Shown here piece by piece: positions 12,581-24,527 of a stretch of 64,000 nucleotides of DNA. The stretch spans positions 5,677,947 through 5,741,946 of the forward strand of contig OU342811.1 in the NCBI GenBank assembly GCA_910591455.2, written 5' to 3'. Within the stretch, counting starts at the first letter, position 1. The number at the start of each line of letters is the position of its first letter. The notes under the pieces are model-generated. The model searched no databases and was not told the DNA's origin. It saw only the letters and a list, made by a program, of their open reading frames with translations. This DNA comes from Pholis gunnellus. Lineage: Eukaryota > Chordata > Actinopteri > Perciformes > Pholidae. A program made the translations under genes and the position numbers.

Positions 12581-15500
12581 GCGCTCTCGCTCTCTCTCAG
12601 GCCTTTCCTTTGGAGGTAACCAAGCTAATATACTGCTCCAGAACAGTTCCAGAGATCGAGAAGGTGAGTCAATGTCAAATCCAATTTTGTATCCTATCTT
12701 GCGTTCCCTACTGCTTAGAAATGTTTACAGTTCAAATCAAACAGTAAAAGACATTAGAGAAACATTTAAAATAAGGCTTGAGATGACTTGTGTCGTATAT
12801 TTGATCCGCTATCTGATCAGGTCGTGGAGGAGCTGCGGAAGCTGATGGAGTATTATTCCAAGCAAACTGGAGAGAGCAACAACTTCCTGGCTCTCGCCCT
12901 CTCCTCCAGGAAAAACCTCTGCATCCACCCGGAGGTACGAACAACCGCCGCGCCGCCAAATCAGGACCTCGCATACAACACGGGGCACAGCACGAACACA
13001 CTAACGCACATTTAACGCTGACCGACGGTTCATTTTACACAGAACCAAGCTCTCTGTTTTGTGTCTGATGTATTTAGACATCATGAGGTTCAGGCCTCTG
13101 CTGGGAGGAAACTTTAGTAACTGGACCTCTTTGTATTTTAGTTGGCCTGAAGGAGTAAATGTATCCGTCGTCTGCTCCTATCCAGGTGAGCGCTCTGCGC
13201 TTCGGTAAGGAGGTTGATGGGAAGTGCCACACACTGACGGCGTCGTACATCCGCGCACAACGCCACAGCGACCCCGACCTGCCCATGTGTCGCTTTTATG
13301 AGGTAAGAAGTCGCCTGAATGCTTCCGGTTCAGACCAGCAGGTGTTTTTCAAGTAGACGAGGCAGGCTGAGGGAAGGTTTGTGTGCTAACAATATAAGTG
13401 ACAGCACCTCATTGCAAAATAACTTCACTCACAGATGATACCTAACAATGTAAGTGAGTGTTAAAATTGAAGTGTTACACTTAAAATGGCTATAAACTTT
13501 TTTTATCTAGACTGTAGCCTACAGAGGGTTTACACAGTATCATGAACATACTAAGACAAATACCGCCTCTAGTACGGTTCTAATGATCCGTTTGTTGACT
13601 CACCGTCAGAGGGGATTAAATGTAATGTTTTGAGAAATCGTGTTGTCGTATGAGTTTGCATTAGCAAGAAAATAGAAAATCAAGGTATCGATTAATCGTC
13701 TTATTTTTTATCTTATTATTTATCTTATTGTTTTTGTAATCGTTTTGTCAAAGTGTCAGAACTTTAGAGTGGGAAGCTCAAATATTGTAATATGAAGGAG
13801 ACTTATTAGTCATTTATGGACAATGTTCTATCGTGGACCTAACGGGTTAAACACTAGTCCACTAGGTCATTTAGCTAATTAGCTTATAGTCTTATGGATT
13901 GACTACAAATGCTTTTGCCCTTTGCTCATGGCAGTTCAGCATTATTTGGGTTCGGTGGTGTAACCAAGCGTTTTTTGACTTAAATCTTTATCTTCGAGTA
14001 AAGGTCTCCCAGCAGGTGCAGACTCTGCTGTACGGTTACATCAGAGTCGATGTGATTCCTCTCAGCTGTTGTGCACGTGTCTGTCTGCCACTCACCACGT
14101 CACCCGTCACTCTCGTGTTCGCAGGACTTCGATGCAGTCGGCCGACAGGTGCCTCTCCCCGCTGGCATCTACAACCTCGACGACCTGAAGGACTTCGGCA
14201 GGAGGAAAGGCTGGTGTCCTTATTATCTGGCTCGCTACTCAGTACGTCGCACTGCACACGAATGCAAACATGTGTCGCCTGGTGTGAAGAAAAGCTTTCT
14301 TACTCGATGGATTCATAGCTAGTTTCTCATCATGAGTAACGTGGCATACGGATCTGGAAATATTCTGACACCGAATATTTGCTCTTTACTGAAATCATCT
14401 CATAATATTTTAGGATGGGTCACAACGGTTGGTGTTGTATCTCTCACGTTGTCCCGTTTTCTCTCAGCTCCTGCATGCCAACATTGTGGTGTACAGTTAC
14501 CACTACCTGCTGGACCCCAAGATAGCCGACCTGGTGTCCAAAGAGCTGTCCAAGAAGTCCGTCGTGGTGTTTGACGAGGCTCATAATATAGGTGAGGAGA
14601 CGATTTGGTGCAATCAAATGAATTGATTACGTAACAGTTGAAATAACCCAGACAACATTTTTTCACAATCCTGCACAAAACTGCACAGTTCTTATTTGTT
14701 GTATGTAAAAACCTACATTGTAAAAAAAAATCAAATTCTGAAATTTAAAGATAATTATTGTGTTAAAGTAAACGAATAAAGAAATGAGATAAGTCTTCAT
14801 TGATCCCCAGCAGGTGTTGCAGCAGCACAGAGATCAGATAAATAGAGATTAAATAATAATATAAAAGAGCAGATCAAATCATGAGCAAGTCAACAAGTCT
14901 GTTTATATGTCAAATGATATAATGTGATTAAGTAATGACACTTAGTGTTGTCTGTATTAATATTGCATCTAACCTAATAGAAATATAATATATCATATCA
15001 AGTAGTTTGACATATATTCAAGTAATAATAAGTTATAATATAGTACAGAATGTAAGAAATAGTGTAAGGTGCAATGTAATAATATAGTATGATATTTAGC
15101 ATTGTACAGCAGTGTAACATACACTATTTGATATGATAGAGTAGAATAATACAGCATGTGTGTCGGGGTGTCTCTTGCTTTTTATTCAGCGACCACGTTC
15201 ACATATGAAATATTTATTTTTAACCCATTATTTACACTTGAGCCCACCGTTACTGTGACATTCATGATGAAATGAAACATTCTATTATTGATGATTGATC
15301 ATAATCAACGGGGACTCATGGGAGGAGCTCTACATCTTTCTCGTCGTGTCACCTTCTCTTTTCGTCTCCTCAGACAATGTGTGCATCGACTCCATGAGTG
15401 TGAACATCACCAGACGAACACTTGACCGCTGCCAGACCAATGTGGACACTCTTCAGAGCACCATACAGAAGTAAGAGCCTTCTGAATGACTCGGCACACC

Positions 15501-18034
15501 GTTGAGCTGTGGACAAGACAGAGCTCGCCTACTGTTACTGACTGGAAAGATCCCGTAGCATAAAAATGTCGAGCAGTCGTTCATTTCAAATGGGCTGGCA
15601 CAAATCAGAAGGTTGTAAAATCTCTTCCCTGTGATTCATTCATTTCCTTCATTTATTGCTACACAATCGGTCATGTTGCGTTTTATTTCCTTTTGAGGTT
15701 TTGTGCAACTGTTTAACTTCAAGTGATTCCTGAAATATAAGACACAGATGAGGAGAACACCTTAAATACTGAAGTGAACATTTTAAGGAAATCTCAACTC
15801 AGACTTTCAGGAAAAGCTTAACTTAGGGTGTTTGTTGTAAGCGATGAGACTCGCTGGATCATGTACCCGTCAGTCAGTGAACTGACCAATCAGCGTCCTG
15901 TGAGGAAAAGGAAAAATAATTTTGAACGTATTTATTTGCCAGTTCATCAGATCTACAGGTAACACAAATCCACTCTGTTTTATTTCAAGTGAGGAATGAT
16001 TAAATGTTGAATTTGGGATGTATCTGTTATTTCCACATTGGAGTTCATCAACTTCCTGTTGTCGTCTCTGCCCCGCCTCCCCTGCTGTCTGATAGGATAA
16101 AGGAGACGGACGCTTCCAAACTGAAGATGGAGTACAGGAGATTAGTAGAGGGGCTGAAAGAAGCCAATGTTGCCAGGGAAACGGACGTCTACCTGTCAAA
16201 TCCCGTGTTACCAGATGAAATCCTTAAAGGTACGGCCGTCAAATTAATTATATTAAATTTTGTATCCTTTCATTGAGTTTCAGAGTGAATTCATTGCCGT
16301 TTTCTTCTCTTCAGAGGCGGTCCCTGGTACCATTCGCACAGCAGAGCACTTTGTTGGTTTCTTGAAGCGTTTCCTGGAGTATCTGAAGTCCCGTCTGAGA
16401 GTGCATCACGTTGTACAGGAGAGCACCCCGCAGTTCCTCAAAGACATATTCGACAAAGTCTGCATCGACCGCAAGCCTCTGAGGTCAGTGTCACTGAGAT
16501 CTGTGATTCCTCACGTGATCATGTACTCACTCACTTCCTCATTCGCTCAATCCCTTCTTGACTCTCTTGTTCCCTCATTTCCTGTGCACGACCTCATTTG
16601 TTCCTCCCTCACCTTGGTCCCGTCCCTCTGTGTGTCTCCAGGTTTTGTGCAGAGCGGTTACAGTCGTTACTACGGACTCTGGAGATTGCCGACATCGCAG
16701 ACTTCTCAGCTATTACTCTCATCTCTAACTTTGCTACCCTGGTCAGCACCTATAGCCAAGGTATTAAAACTGTATCTTTATTATTATCATCTCTGCCAGG
16801 AGAATCCTTCTTACATCGTCCGTGAGTGACTGTGCACCTGTGTGTCTGTCCGCTGCTAATCTCGCATTCTGCAGAATGTTTTAGGGTTATGGCTGCATGC
16901 TCAAGGATCCCATGCAGACATACCTGGCAGAGATCTGCAATCTTAATGTGTGGTAGAAGTCACATTTAGTTTCTTATGTTTATGTTGATTTTCTGTTTTT
17001 TTAAAGTAAAACATTGTTTGTTCGGTTTTGAAATCCTCTTGGCTGTAATTTTCTAGTTCATTAAACATTTTCTCTCCGTCTGTCTGAAGGTTTTACCATC
17101 ATCATTGAGCCCTTTGAAGACAGAACTCCAACCATCGCTAACCCCGTGCTGCACTTCAGGTGGGGTGAAAAACGATATAGTATGTTAAAGTTGGGAAGCG
17201 TCTTTGATTATTGTCTCTTTGGTGCTGTCTCTCAACACGAGCCAATCCATTGGACTAATAATTAGTGGTCAATGGCCAATATTTGAGAGCAAGGCGACTG
17301 ATGGGCAATATGTGTTTTTATTTTTATTAATACATTTATCAAAAGTGCTGAACTTAAATTATCATTTACTTAACACTGACATTGTCTCTTCATGCTGAAG
17401 TAGATCTACACTCTGCAGTGCACTTAACTTGTATAAAAATCATTTTCATTTGTCAGCAGACAGCAGCATCTCCTCGTTTCTGTAAACTTGCATTAGAACA
17501 ATAATGAAAAAAGCAAAGTTTGTTAAATGGCCTGTCCTCGTGTTGGCTAACTTCATTACTCGACAGCCACACTGAGAAAGAAAACTGTCCGCTGACATTT
17601 CTTCCTTTTGGGCCTCATGAGCGCAGGCATCTGCCGAATATCTCTAATTGGCCTTTACTACTACAACTACTGCTGCTGGTGTGATGGTTGTGGAAGGCTA
17701 ACGCAGGACTGCACCTGTGTGGTGAAACGTCAGGTTAACGTGTTCTGATCTCTGATCTGTCTTTGTTCCTCTCTCAGCTGCATGGACCCGTCTATCGCCA
17801 TCAAACCTGTTTTTCAAAGATTTCAGTCCGTCATCATCACCTCGGGGGTAAGTTGGTATCTCACCACTCGGCAGTGGTGTGTGTGTTGTAACCTGATGAA
17901 TGTCCTTCTGTTTGACCTCCTCAGACTCTCTCTCCTCTGGACATCTATCCCCGGATCCTTGACTTCCGCCCCGTTACCATGGCGTCCTTCACCATGACGC
18001 TGGCACGGACCTGCCTTTGTCCTCTGGTGTGTAA

Positions 18035-18088
<54 letters not shown>

Positions 18089-18589
18089 AGAAACACACAC
18101 ACTGTTTTGATTTGCAAAAGGAATTACGGACTGAAGGACTGAAATCGACTGGTTGTGACATAAAAACACACGATCACATTTCTACACTTTTATATTATTT
18201 ATATTGATACGGATTTGTTTTTTAATAATCTTTTTCTTCCTCTGTTTGGTCCCACATAGATTGTCGGCAGAGGAAATGATCAGGTGGCCCTGAGCTCAAA
18301 GTTTGAGACCAGAGAAGACTTTGGTGAGTAGAGATGTCTCATTTGTTCTGACAGCAGGATGTATCGCATTATATCACCATAAATATAAAACATGTTTATT
18401 TGGTGAGAGTTTCAGCTACGACATGTTTTCTCTTTTTTTTGTTTCCAGCTGTGATTCGTAACTATGGCAACCTACTCCTAGAGATGTCTGCGATCGTTCC
18501 CGACGGCATCGTGGCGTTCTTCACCAGCTACGTGTACATGGAGAACATAGTGGCGTCCTGGTATGAACAGGTCAGTGTGTGGACAGACG

Positions 18590-18645
<56 letters not shown>

Positions 18646-19699
18646 CTGGTTCTTTTAAAGATGGATCCTAATTTATCTTCTCACTTATAACCAGAATACC
18701 ACCACTAATAATATTTAAAATGTTTGCATCATTGAAACGGAATACTGTGTGTGTGTCAGCTGTGTGTTAAGTTGTTGTATTCATGAGTTTTTGTACACGT
18801 TTGTTTGCAGGGTATCCTGGAGAACATCCAGAGGAACAAGCTGATCTTCATTGAGACTCCGGATGCTGCAGAGACGAGCATGGCCCTGGAGAAATACCAC
18901 GAGGTCAGAGAGGCACCTGTCCTCTCACTTTACACATATTATTATTATTCATGTGACAAACATCGGTAATTGGGATGTAAAAATGGATGACACAATGTCT
19001 GTGATTGTTACATTTAGCATCAGCATTGCTGTAAAGGAATTAGAGCTGCAACCAATTATTTTCTCAGTCCAAAATAATCAGTTCAATATGATATAAAACT
19101 GAGAAAAAAAGTAAATTGCTAAATGATTAATTGATTATTATCAAAAAAAGTTGATCGTTGCAGCTCTAAGAAAGAAACAAAAGTAAAGTCACGGTGATAT
19201 TTCATCTCCTTCTGTCCTGGTGGGTCTCAGACGTCTGACCTCTGACCTTTGTGTCTCTGCTCTTCAGGCGTGTGAGAACGGCAGAGGAGCCATCCTGCTG
19301 TCGGTGGCCAGGGGGAAGGTGTCTGAAGGAATAGATTTTGGTACGCGACACACTGCTTTATGGTTACAGATCAAATCCAGATTTAGTGAATGCTTCTCCT
19401 TTAGTCAGGCAGTTTGTTGAGACCCTCAAAATAATCACTTTCAATCTTCTTCTGTTGTCTGTTCAGTGCACCATTTTGGCCGGGCGGTCATCATGTTCGG
19501 CGTGCCTTATGTTTACACACAGAGCCGCATCCTGAAGGTCAGAACTCACTCACATTATACAATCCTCCACATTTACATTACAACTAAAACATGGAGTGTA
19601 TCGCTTGTACCATGTGACTCAACTCATTTAGTCAAAGTCTCAGTACATGTCCCAAGTCACTTTTTCTTGAGCAAGTTACTAAGCCCCATCCTCCCCCCA

Positions 19700-19731
<32 letters not shown>

Positions 19732-21571
19732 TTATTATTACAGAGCAATAGTTAATATCCTGACTCTTAACAGCTAATTGGTAAACTTAATTGCATACAA
19801 CATTTTCTGTCAAAACGAAACATATTTGATATTTAGTTAATACTGAAAGCATAAAATAAACAGACAAGTCAGAGTCGAGTCACAAGTCTTTAATGTCCAA
19901 GTTGAGACTCAAGTCATTTATATTCAGTCAAGTTGCAAGTCGACAGTGACTCGAGTTCACACCACAATGCAACATATCATATTTTATAGATGAGGAAAAA
20001 CACGCCGTGTGTTAGAGATGAAATCTGACTTTGCTGCTCACTACAGAACGAACTGAATGAGTGAACAGGGGAGTGATTTCACTTCACTATATAATATTCA
20101 TGTTGCCAAAAACAAGGACGAGCATGCATGCTTGTGTATGAACATTCTCTATTGAAATGTCCTTTTTCCTCAGTCTTTACTGTCGTCACTGTGTTCAGCT
20201 TCACATTCTCTCTTCCTCGCGTGTTTCAGGCTCGTCTGGAGTATCTTCGCGATCAGTTTCAGATCAGAGAGAACGACTTCCTAACGTTTGACGCCATGCG
20301 TCACGCCGCCCAGTGTGTGGGCAGAGCCATCCGAGGCAAGACCGACTACGGACTCATGATCTTCGCCGATAAGGTACGTGATGTCCTACGGCAGAAACAA
20401 CGTGCCTAGAAACCGTCTTTAGATTCTAGCTTTGAAGCAGCTTCACTGGAGCAGTTGGTGGTTTCATTGAGTGAGATGACTCCCTCTCCCGTCCGCAGCG
20501 TTACGCCCGAGCAGACAAACGTGGGAAGCTCCCTCGCTGGATTCAGGAACACATCAACGACGGCAGTCTGAACCTCACCGTGGACGAGGCCGTCCAGCTC
20601 TCCAAGCACTTCCTGAGACAGATGGCTCAGCCTTTCAGACAGGTGCGCCCGCCAAGCACCACACAAGTCCATCATCTGTGCTTCACATCTACATCTATTT
20701 GCAGCTATCCCGGGTTGTTAACTCAAGGAAATTTAAATACAAATATATGAATTGCAAAAGTAACATAGCGAGTTTAAACCAGAAGTTGGGTAAAGATGTT
20801 TGATTTTAGTTTGCAACAATTCAATTATTTCATGATTGCGACACAATGTTTTCTTGAAATCTCAAAATGATTATTTTACAGCATAATCAGATGTATAAAT
20901 GATGTTCTTGTGATCACAGAATAAATATTTCACGATCATTGTGAGATGCATAAAGTCCAGAGAGGCCATGTGTGCAATCTGCACTTTAGTGTCTCAGTTC
21001 CAGTACATGACTTTTTCATCAAAGGGTTAAATGAATAATTATCAGGTTTTTGAGCTGCTGCAGGCGAGTCAGAAAAATTATTTTTAACATGGGTGAGATG
21101 GAATAAACAGAAGAGTGAAACATTTTGATAAAATAACTCAAATTTGTATTCTATATTAACTTGGCCAGTGTTTAGCAGCCACTTGTGTTTATGCCTCATG
21201 TTTGGCTGGAGGAACTGATACCATTTTGGTGGCCAGAGGTCACTTTGACCTCACAAAACCGGTTTTGTTAAGACGTTTTGTGTGACGGTCATAACTAAGA
21301 AGATAAAATGATGAAGGGATGTCATTTTGGACAGATACAGTATGGATGTAAACTGCATCATCGGTAATTTCAGTACAGAGCAAGTAAAAAGCCTGCGTTT
21401 AACAAATAACAGCTTCACACTGTAACCTATTATTTGAACTTACTTAGAGCTGCATAGTAAACGGGATGATTCACTAGAGGTCCTCAGCAGGCTGAAGAGT
21501 GATGTAGCAAGACACACAGAGTTGTTGACCAGACAGTCTTTGATCACCTTCTTGGTATCCTAATGTTTACC

Positions 21572-21631
<60 letters not shown>

Positions 21632-21725
21632 GGAGGACCAGCTGGGTCTGTCTCTGTTGACCTTCGAGCAGCTGCAGTCAGAAGAGATGCTGAAGAAAAT
21701 CAGTCAGATCGCTCACCAGACCTGA
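11230..21725 (+). CDS. ercc2: XPD helicase, TFIIH subunit (ERCC2), complete
   Basis: Twenty-three coding exons: 11230-11234 (ATGAA only), 11673-11772, 12405-12482, 12601-12663, 12821-12934, 13186-13302, 14125-14241, 14468-14591, 15374-15470, 16096-16229, 16315-16483, 16642-16760, 17090-17159, 17778-17847, 17925-18026, 18260-18323, 18449-18570, 18811-18903, 19268-19340, 19467-19537, 20230-20373, 20499-20642, 21633-21725. They sum to 2,283 bases, 760 residues, the human length. Visible are Walker A MPSGTGKT, the four iron-sulfur cysteines (NLCIHPE, GKCHTL, PMCRFY, GWCPYY), the DEAH box, ITSGTLSPLDIYP, SVARGKVSEGIDF and QCVGRAIRGKTDYG. XPD is the 5'-to-3' helicase that opens DNA in nucleotide excision repair and is part of TFIIH in transcription. 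All key residues are intact and all junctions are in frame. The start is fixed by the tiny first exon giving MKLNIEG after splicing, as in human (MKLNVDG). Confidence 0.97.
11528..11596. repeat. (CA)n microsatellite, ercc2 intron 1
   Basis: About 34 uninterrupted AC units lie between the 5-base first coding exon and exon 2 of ercc2. Confidence 0.95.
12060..12215 (+). repeat. Dispersed repeat ending in AAGGATCTGAATACTTCCTC, copy 1
   Basis: The stretch includes TTTTACTTAAGTAAAGGATC and TGAATACTTCCTCTGCTG. Related sequence in the same orientation occurs at 25395-25524 and 37825-37918, and a more diverged piece at 34550-34830. This supports a dispersed family. It lies in ercc2 intron 2. Confidence 0.6.
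12552..12600 (+). repeat. (CT)n tract forming an ercc2 splice acceptor
   Basis: CT units with a short GC-containing interruption run straight into CAG before exon 12601-12663, serving as its polypyrimidine tract. Confidence 0.85.
18037..18086. repeat. (CA)n microsatellite, ercc2 intron
   Basis: About 25 CA units begin ten bases after the donor of exon 17925-18026. Confidence 0.95.
18593..18644. repeat. (CA)n microsatellite, ercc2 intron
   Basis: About 26 CA units begin 23 bases after the donor of exon 18449-18570. Confidence 0.95.
19040..19169. mobile_element. hAT-type MITE in ercc2 intron
   Basis: Perfect 13-bp terminal inverted repeats, TTAGAGCTGCAAC at the left and GTTGCAGCTCTAA at the right, bound 130 bases without coding capacity. 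The flanking octamers TAAAGGAA and GAAAGAAA agree at 6 of 8 positions, which fits a decayed hAT target duplication. Confidence 0.7.
19699..19730. repeat. (CA)n microsatellite, ercc2 intron
   Basis: Short CA run in the intron before exon 20230-20373. Confidence 0.9.
21571..21630 (+). repeat. (TC)n tract at the last ercc2 splice acceptor
   Basis: About 29 TC units lead directly into CCAG and exon 21633-21725, so the repeat itself is the polypyrimidine tract. Confidence 0.9.
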
Positions 21726-22375
21726 AGGTGACATAAATTCACTGCGCAATGTCATCACCCGTTACAGTGACATCAAGGGTCAAGTGTCAAACATGAAACT
21801 TCAGAGTTTAATTGAACCTGTCTGCAGCGCTCGGTGTACGGAGTTCACCCCATCAGGACAGTTATAGTAGATAAGTGTCAGTTTGCTGGTTAACGAAACA
21901 AAAGTACCTCTTCTTTCTCTTTGTGGTAAACAAACCATGAAACGTATTTAAAATCCACTTTTGACGCATATCGTGCTGATACGTACACAGGACGAGCCGT
22001 GTTAATATGTGAACAGTCGTCAGCGATGGGTCAACATCGGTCCAGATAGCGTCTGTCATACAGACAGGACTACTGCAGCTGTACACTCACATTTTATACT
22101 GAACTTGAATATTTGTATCTGTTTTTCAACCAGGAAGTTTGAATATAAATGCTTGTTTTGAACAGTTGACTTGAGTTCTTCTTCTTAGGAAAGAGGCCTT
22201 TCCATCCCGTCCCGTCTTAAGCGAACACATGAGCAGTCTGACTTTATAGTAGCTATTCAAGCAGAAAGGTAAAGTAGCAGCCCTTAAAAAAAAGATACTC
22301 GTCAAACTCTACGACATGAACCACAAAGCAATATTTACAGGCAAACACTAATATAGTTTCAACACCTTTTTGTCA

Positions 22376-22381
22376 TTTATT
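22376..22381 (-). terminator. Candidate poly(A) signal of klc3
   Basis: AATAAA on the - strand about 2.15 kb after the klc3 stop codon. It is the clearest hexamer found in that stretch, so a long 3' UTR is inferred. Confidence 0.35.
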
Positions 22382-22426
22382 TCAGCTCCAGTTTTCAAAT
22401 ATAAAATACACATTCATATTTACCAG

Positions 22427-22432
22427 AATAAA
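22427..22432 (+). terminator. Candidate poly(A) signal of ercc2
   Basis: AATAAA on the + strand 700 bases after the ercc2 stop codon. An earlier variant, AATATAAATG near 22143, is an alternative with a shorter 3' UTR. Confidence 0.35.
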
Positions 22433-23442
22433 CACAGCATCAGGAGATGTTTCCCCCATCTTTATATGTAACATTCTTACAGTGTTTCATGAACACACTG
22501 TAGTTTCTACAGTGAACTAACAGTGTGATTCCAGCCCTTACATTAAACCAGCAGATATAGTTCTCCATCCTGGAAAACCAGGATACACAGAATGTTTGAA
22601 TATAAAAAAAAATAGAAATGGAAGATTGAGTTTTGTGGGAAAAAATCCACGAGGATTGGGTGTTAACGTTTTCATGGAGCAAGACTTCCGAGCCGCACTC
22701 ATTCATATCTTATTTTTAACATGGTTGAGGATTAAAGGAGTATGTTTTAAAATGAGTTATTTAATGCTCTGTCTGCATATCAACATAAAAATGACTGTTC
22801 ACAAGTTTCAAGTAACTACAAGTAATTATTGCTATTACAAATAAAGAGAGCCCAAATGAATCTGTCATATTAAAAGCTAGTTTACTGTATAATAGTGAGT
22901 TGTGGATTTCAGTGGAGCGTAGATGAAATAGACACTTATGTTGGCGACTTCTGCTCAAAATTGCTATTTTTACCACTATGGGCCAGATGAGTGCAAAACT
23001 CTCTTTGTATCTCTGGTTTGCACTTTAGCTGCGACATGTTTGACTTCTTCACAGGTTCACCACTAACTGAGTCTAAGCTTGTTAGCTGAAACATTCCTGA
23101 CTTGTATGCAGCGTGCTGTGACATCTGTGGCCTTACAGTCGTCCACAGAAATGTTCAATCAGAGCGGCTTTGAGTAGATGGTTTAACTGTGAAGTCTTAG
23201 TTCAACTGAGTAATTTAAGGAAAATGTTGTCGATTATGTGCAAACAAACGATAAGCTGAACATCGTCCATAACACCCATATAAACAATACAAAGCCAAAA
23301 TCTGCAACATTGACTCAGGCACACAATAATAACTCGGGGAATCCAGATATCTTAAAACCATTTTCTCAATCAAATGTTAACTCACAATGTGACAAATGCA
23401 TAACTGAGTATTGAGTATTGATTGATTTACTACAGGTTGATT

Positions 23443-23653
23443 TAGGGCTGTCCTCAACCAATAGATTTGTTGATTTAATCAACAGATCTGTGAAACTGAG
23501 TTTCTCCACAAAGACTCACAAAAGCGCCACTTTAAATATTGTCTACCAGAGAGCGGCTCATAAATTCTTTGAACATGAGTCATTCAACGTGAGAGCATAA
23601 AGAACGTCTTAAGAAAAAACAGCAGATTATTTGACTAAAAGGAGGCCGCCCTA
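23443..23653. mobile_element. hAT-like MITE in the ercc2/klc3 convergent region
   Basis: The left end reads TAGGGCTGTCCTC and the right end, on the - strand, TAGGGCGGCCTCC. The flanking octamers GGTTGATT and GTTTGGTT agree at 6 of 8 positions. The element is 211 bases, has no coding frame, and probably lies in the klc3 3' UTR. Confidence 0.5.
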
Positions 23654-24527
23654 GTTTGGTTGAGCGTAACATATATTAACTTGTGATAAGTATATTTTAG
23701 CAATATGAAAAGAGATCTATAAATAATTATGAACATAAATTTGCAAAGAAAATCCATCTTTTAGTAATAGTACCATCGAGTCGGATATGTGCGTTCATTT
23801 TGTACAGCTGGTGGTTTTTTAATTGACTTTTTTTTTTAAGTTGGTCCTTAATTGGTCATTTAATTCCCTTAATGTGGAACGACTAAACTGAACTGTCGCA
23901 AAACAGCTCAAGTAAACAGTTTTCTGATTTGCTTTGACAGCATGATATAATGGGAGTGACCTGCACATTGTAAAGGCAAAACGCATCTAAAGAACAGTTT
24001 AACTTCAGCTTAACTTCTCTATCTCAAACCAAATGTAACATTTACGATTCGATAGTTGTGCAATTTCACATCCCTGTGCTTCTCAAGAGAAACAAATGAA
24101 AGACAATCTGTAACGTCAATCTGCCGATTGATCTTCAGGAGATGACCTTTGTAAAACAGTGTGAATGCTTGTGTTCTTTAAAGTAGTCGAACATGATTTC
24201 TTTTCTTTAACTTCTGAGGAGACGGAGCTTGTTCCGAACATAATCCAGGAAGGAATGATATTGAATTTCAAGTGAACAGGAAGGAAAGGTTAAAGTGCAA
24301 TATGTAATGTCAAAGTATGTGACCACATCATTCTACGCGTTTTTTGGAGACGCTTCCTCAATGGCCAAGAAAACATTTTTTCCGTATTACTTTTTCAAAT
24401 GAGGGATAGTAAATAAATTAGACGTCTCCACTTGTGACAACTATCTCGGTTTTTCTGAAGGTGACTCAAAGTGGGGCATCCACTGTGGTGTAGGATACAT
24501 TTGTGAACGTGTGTGTGTGTGTGTGTG

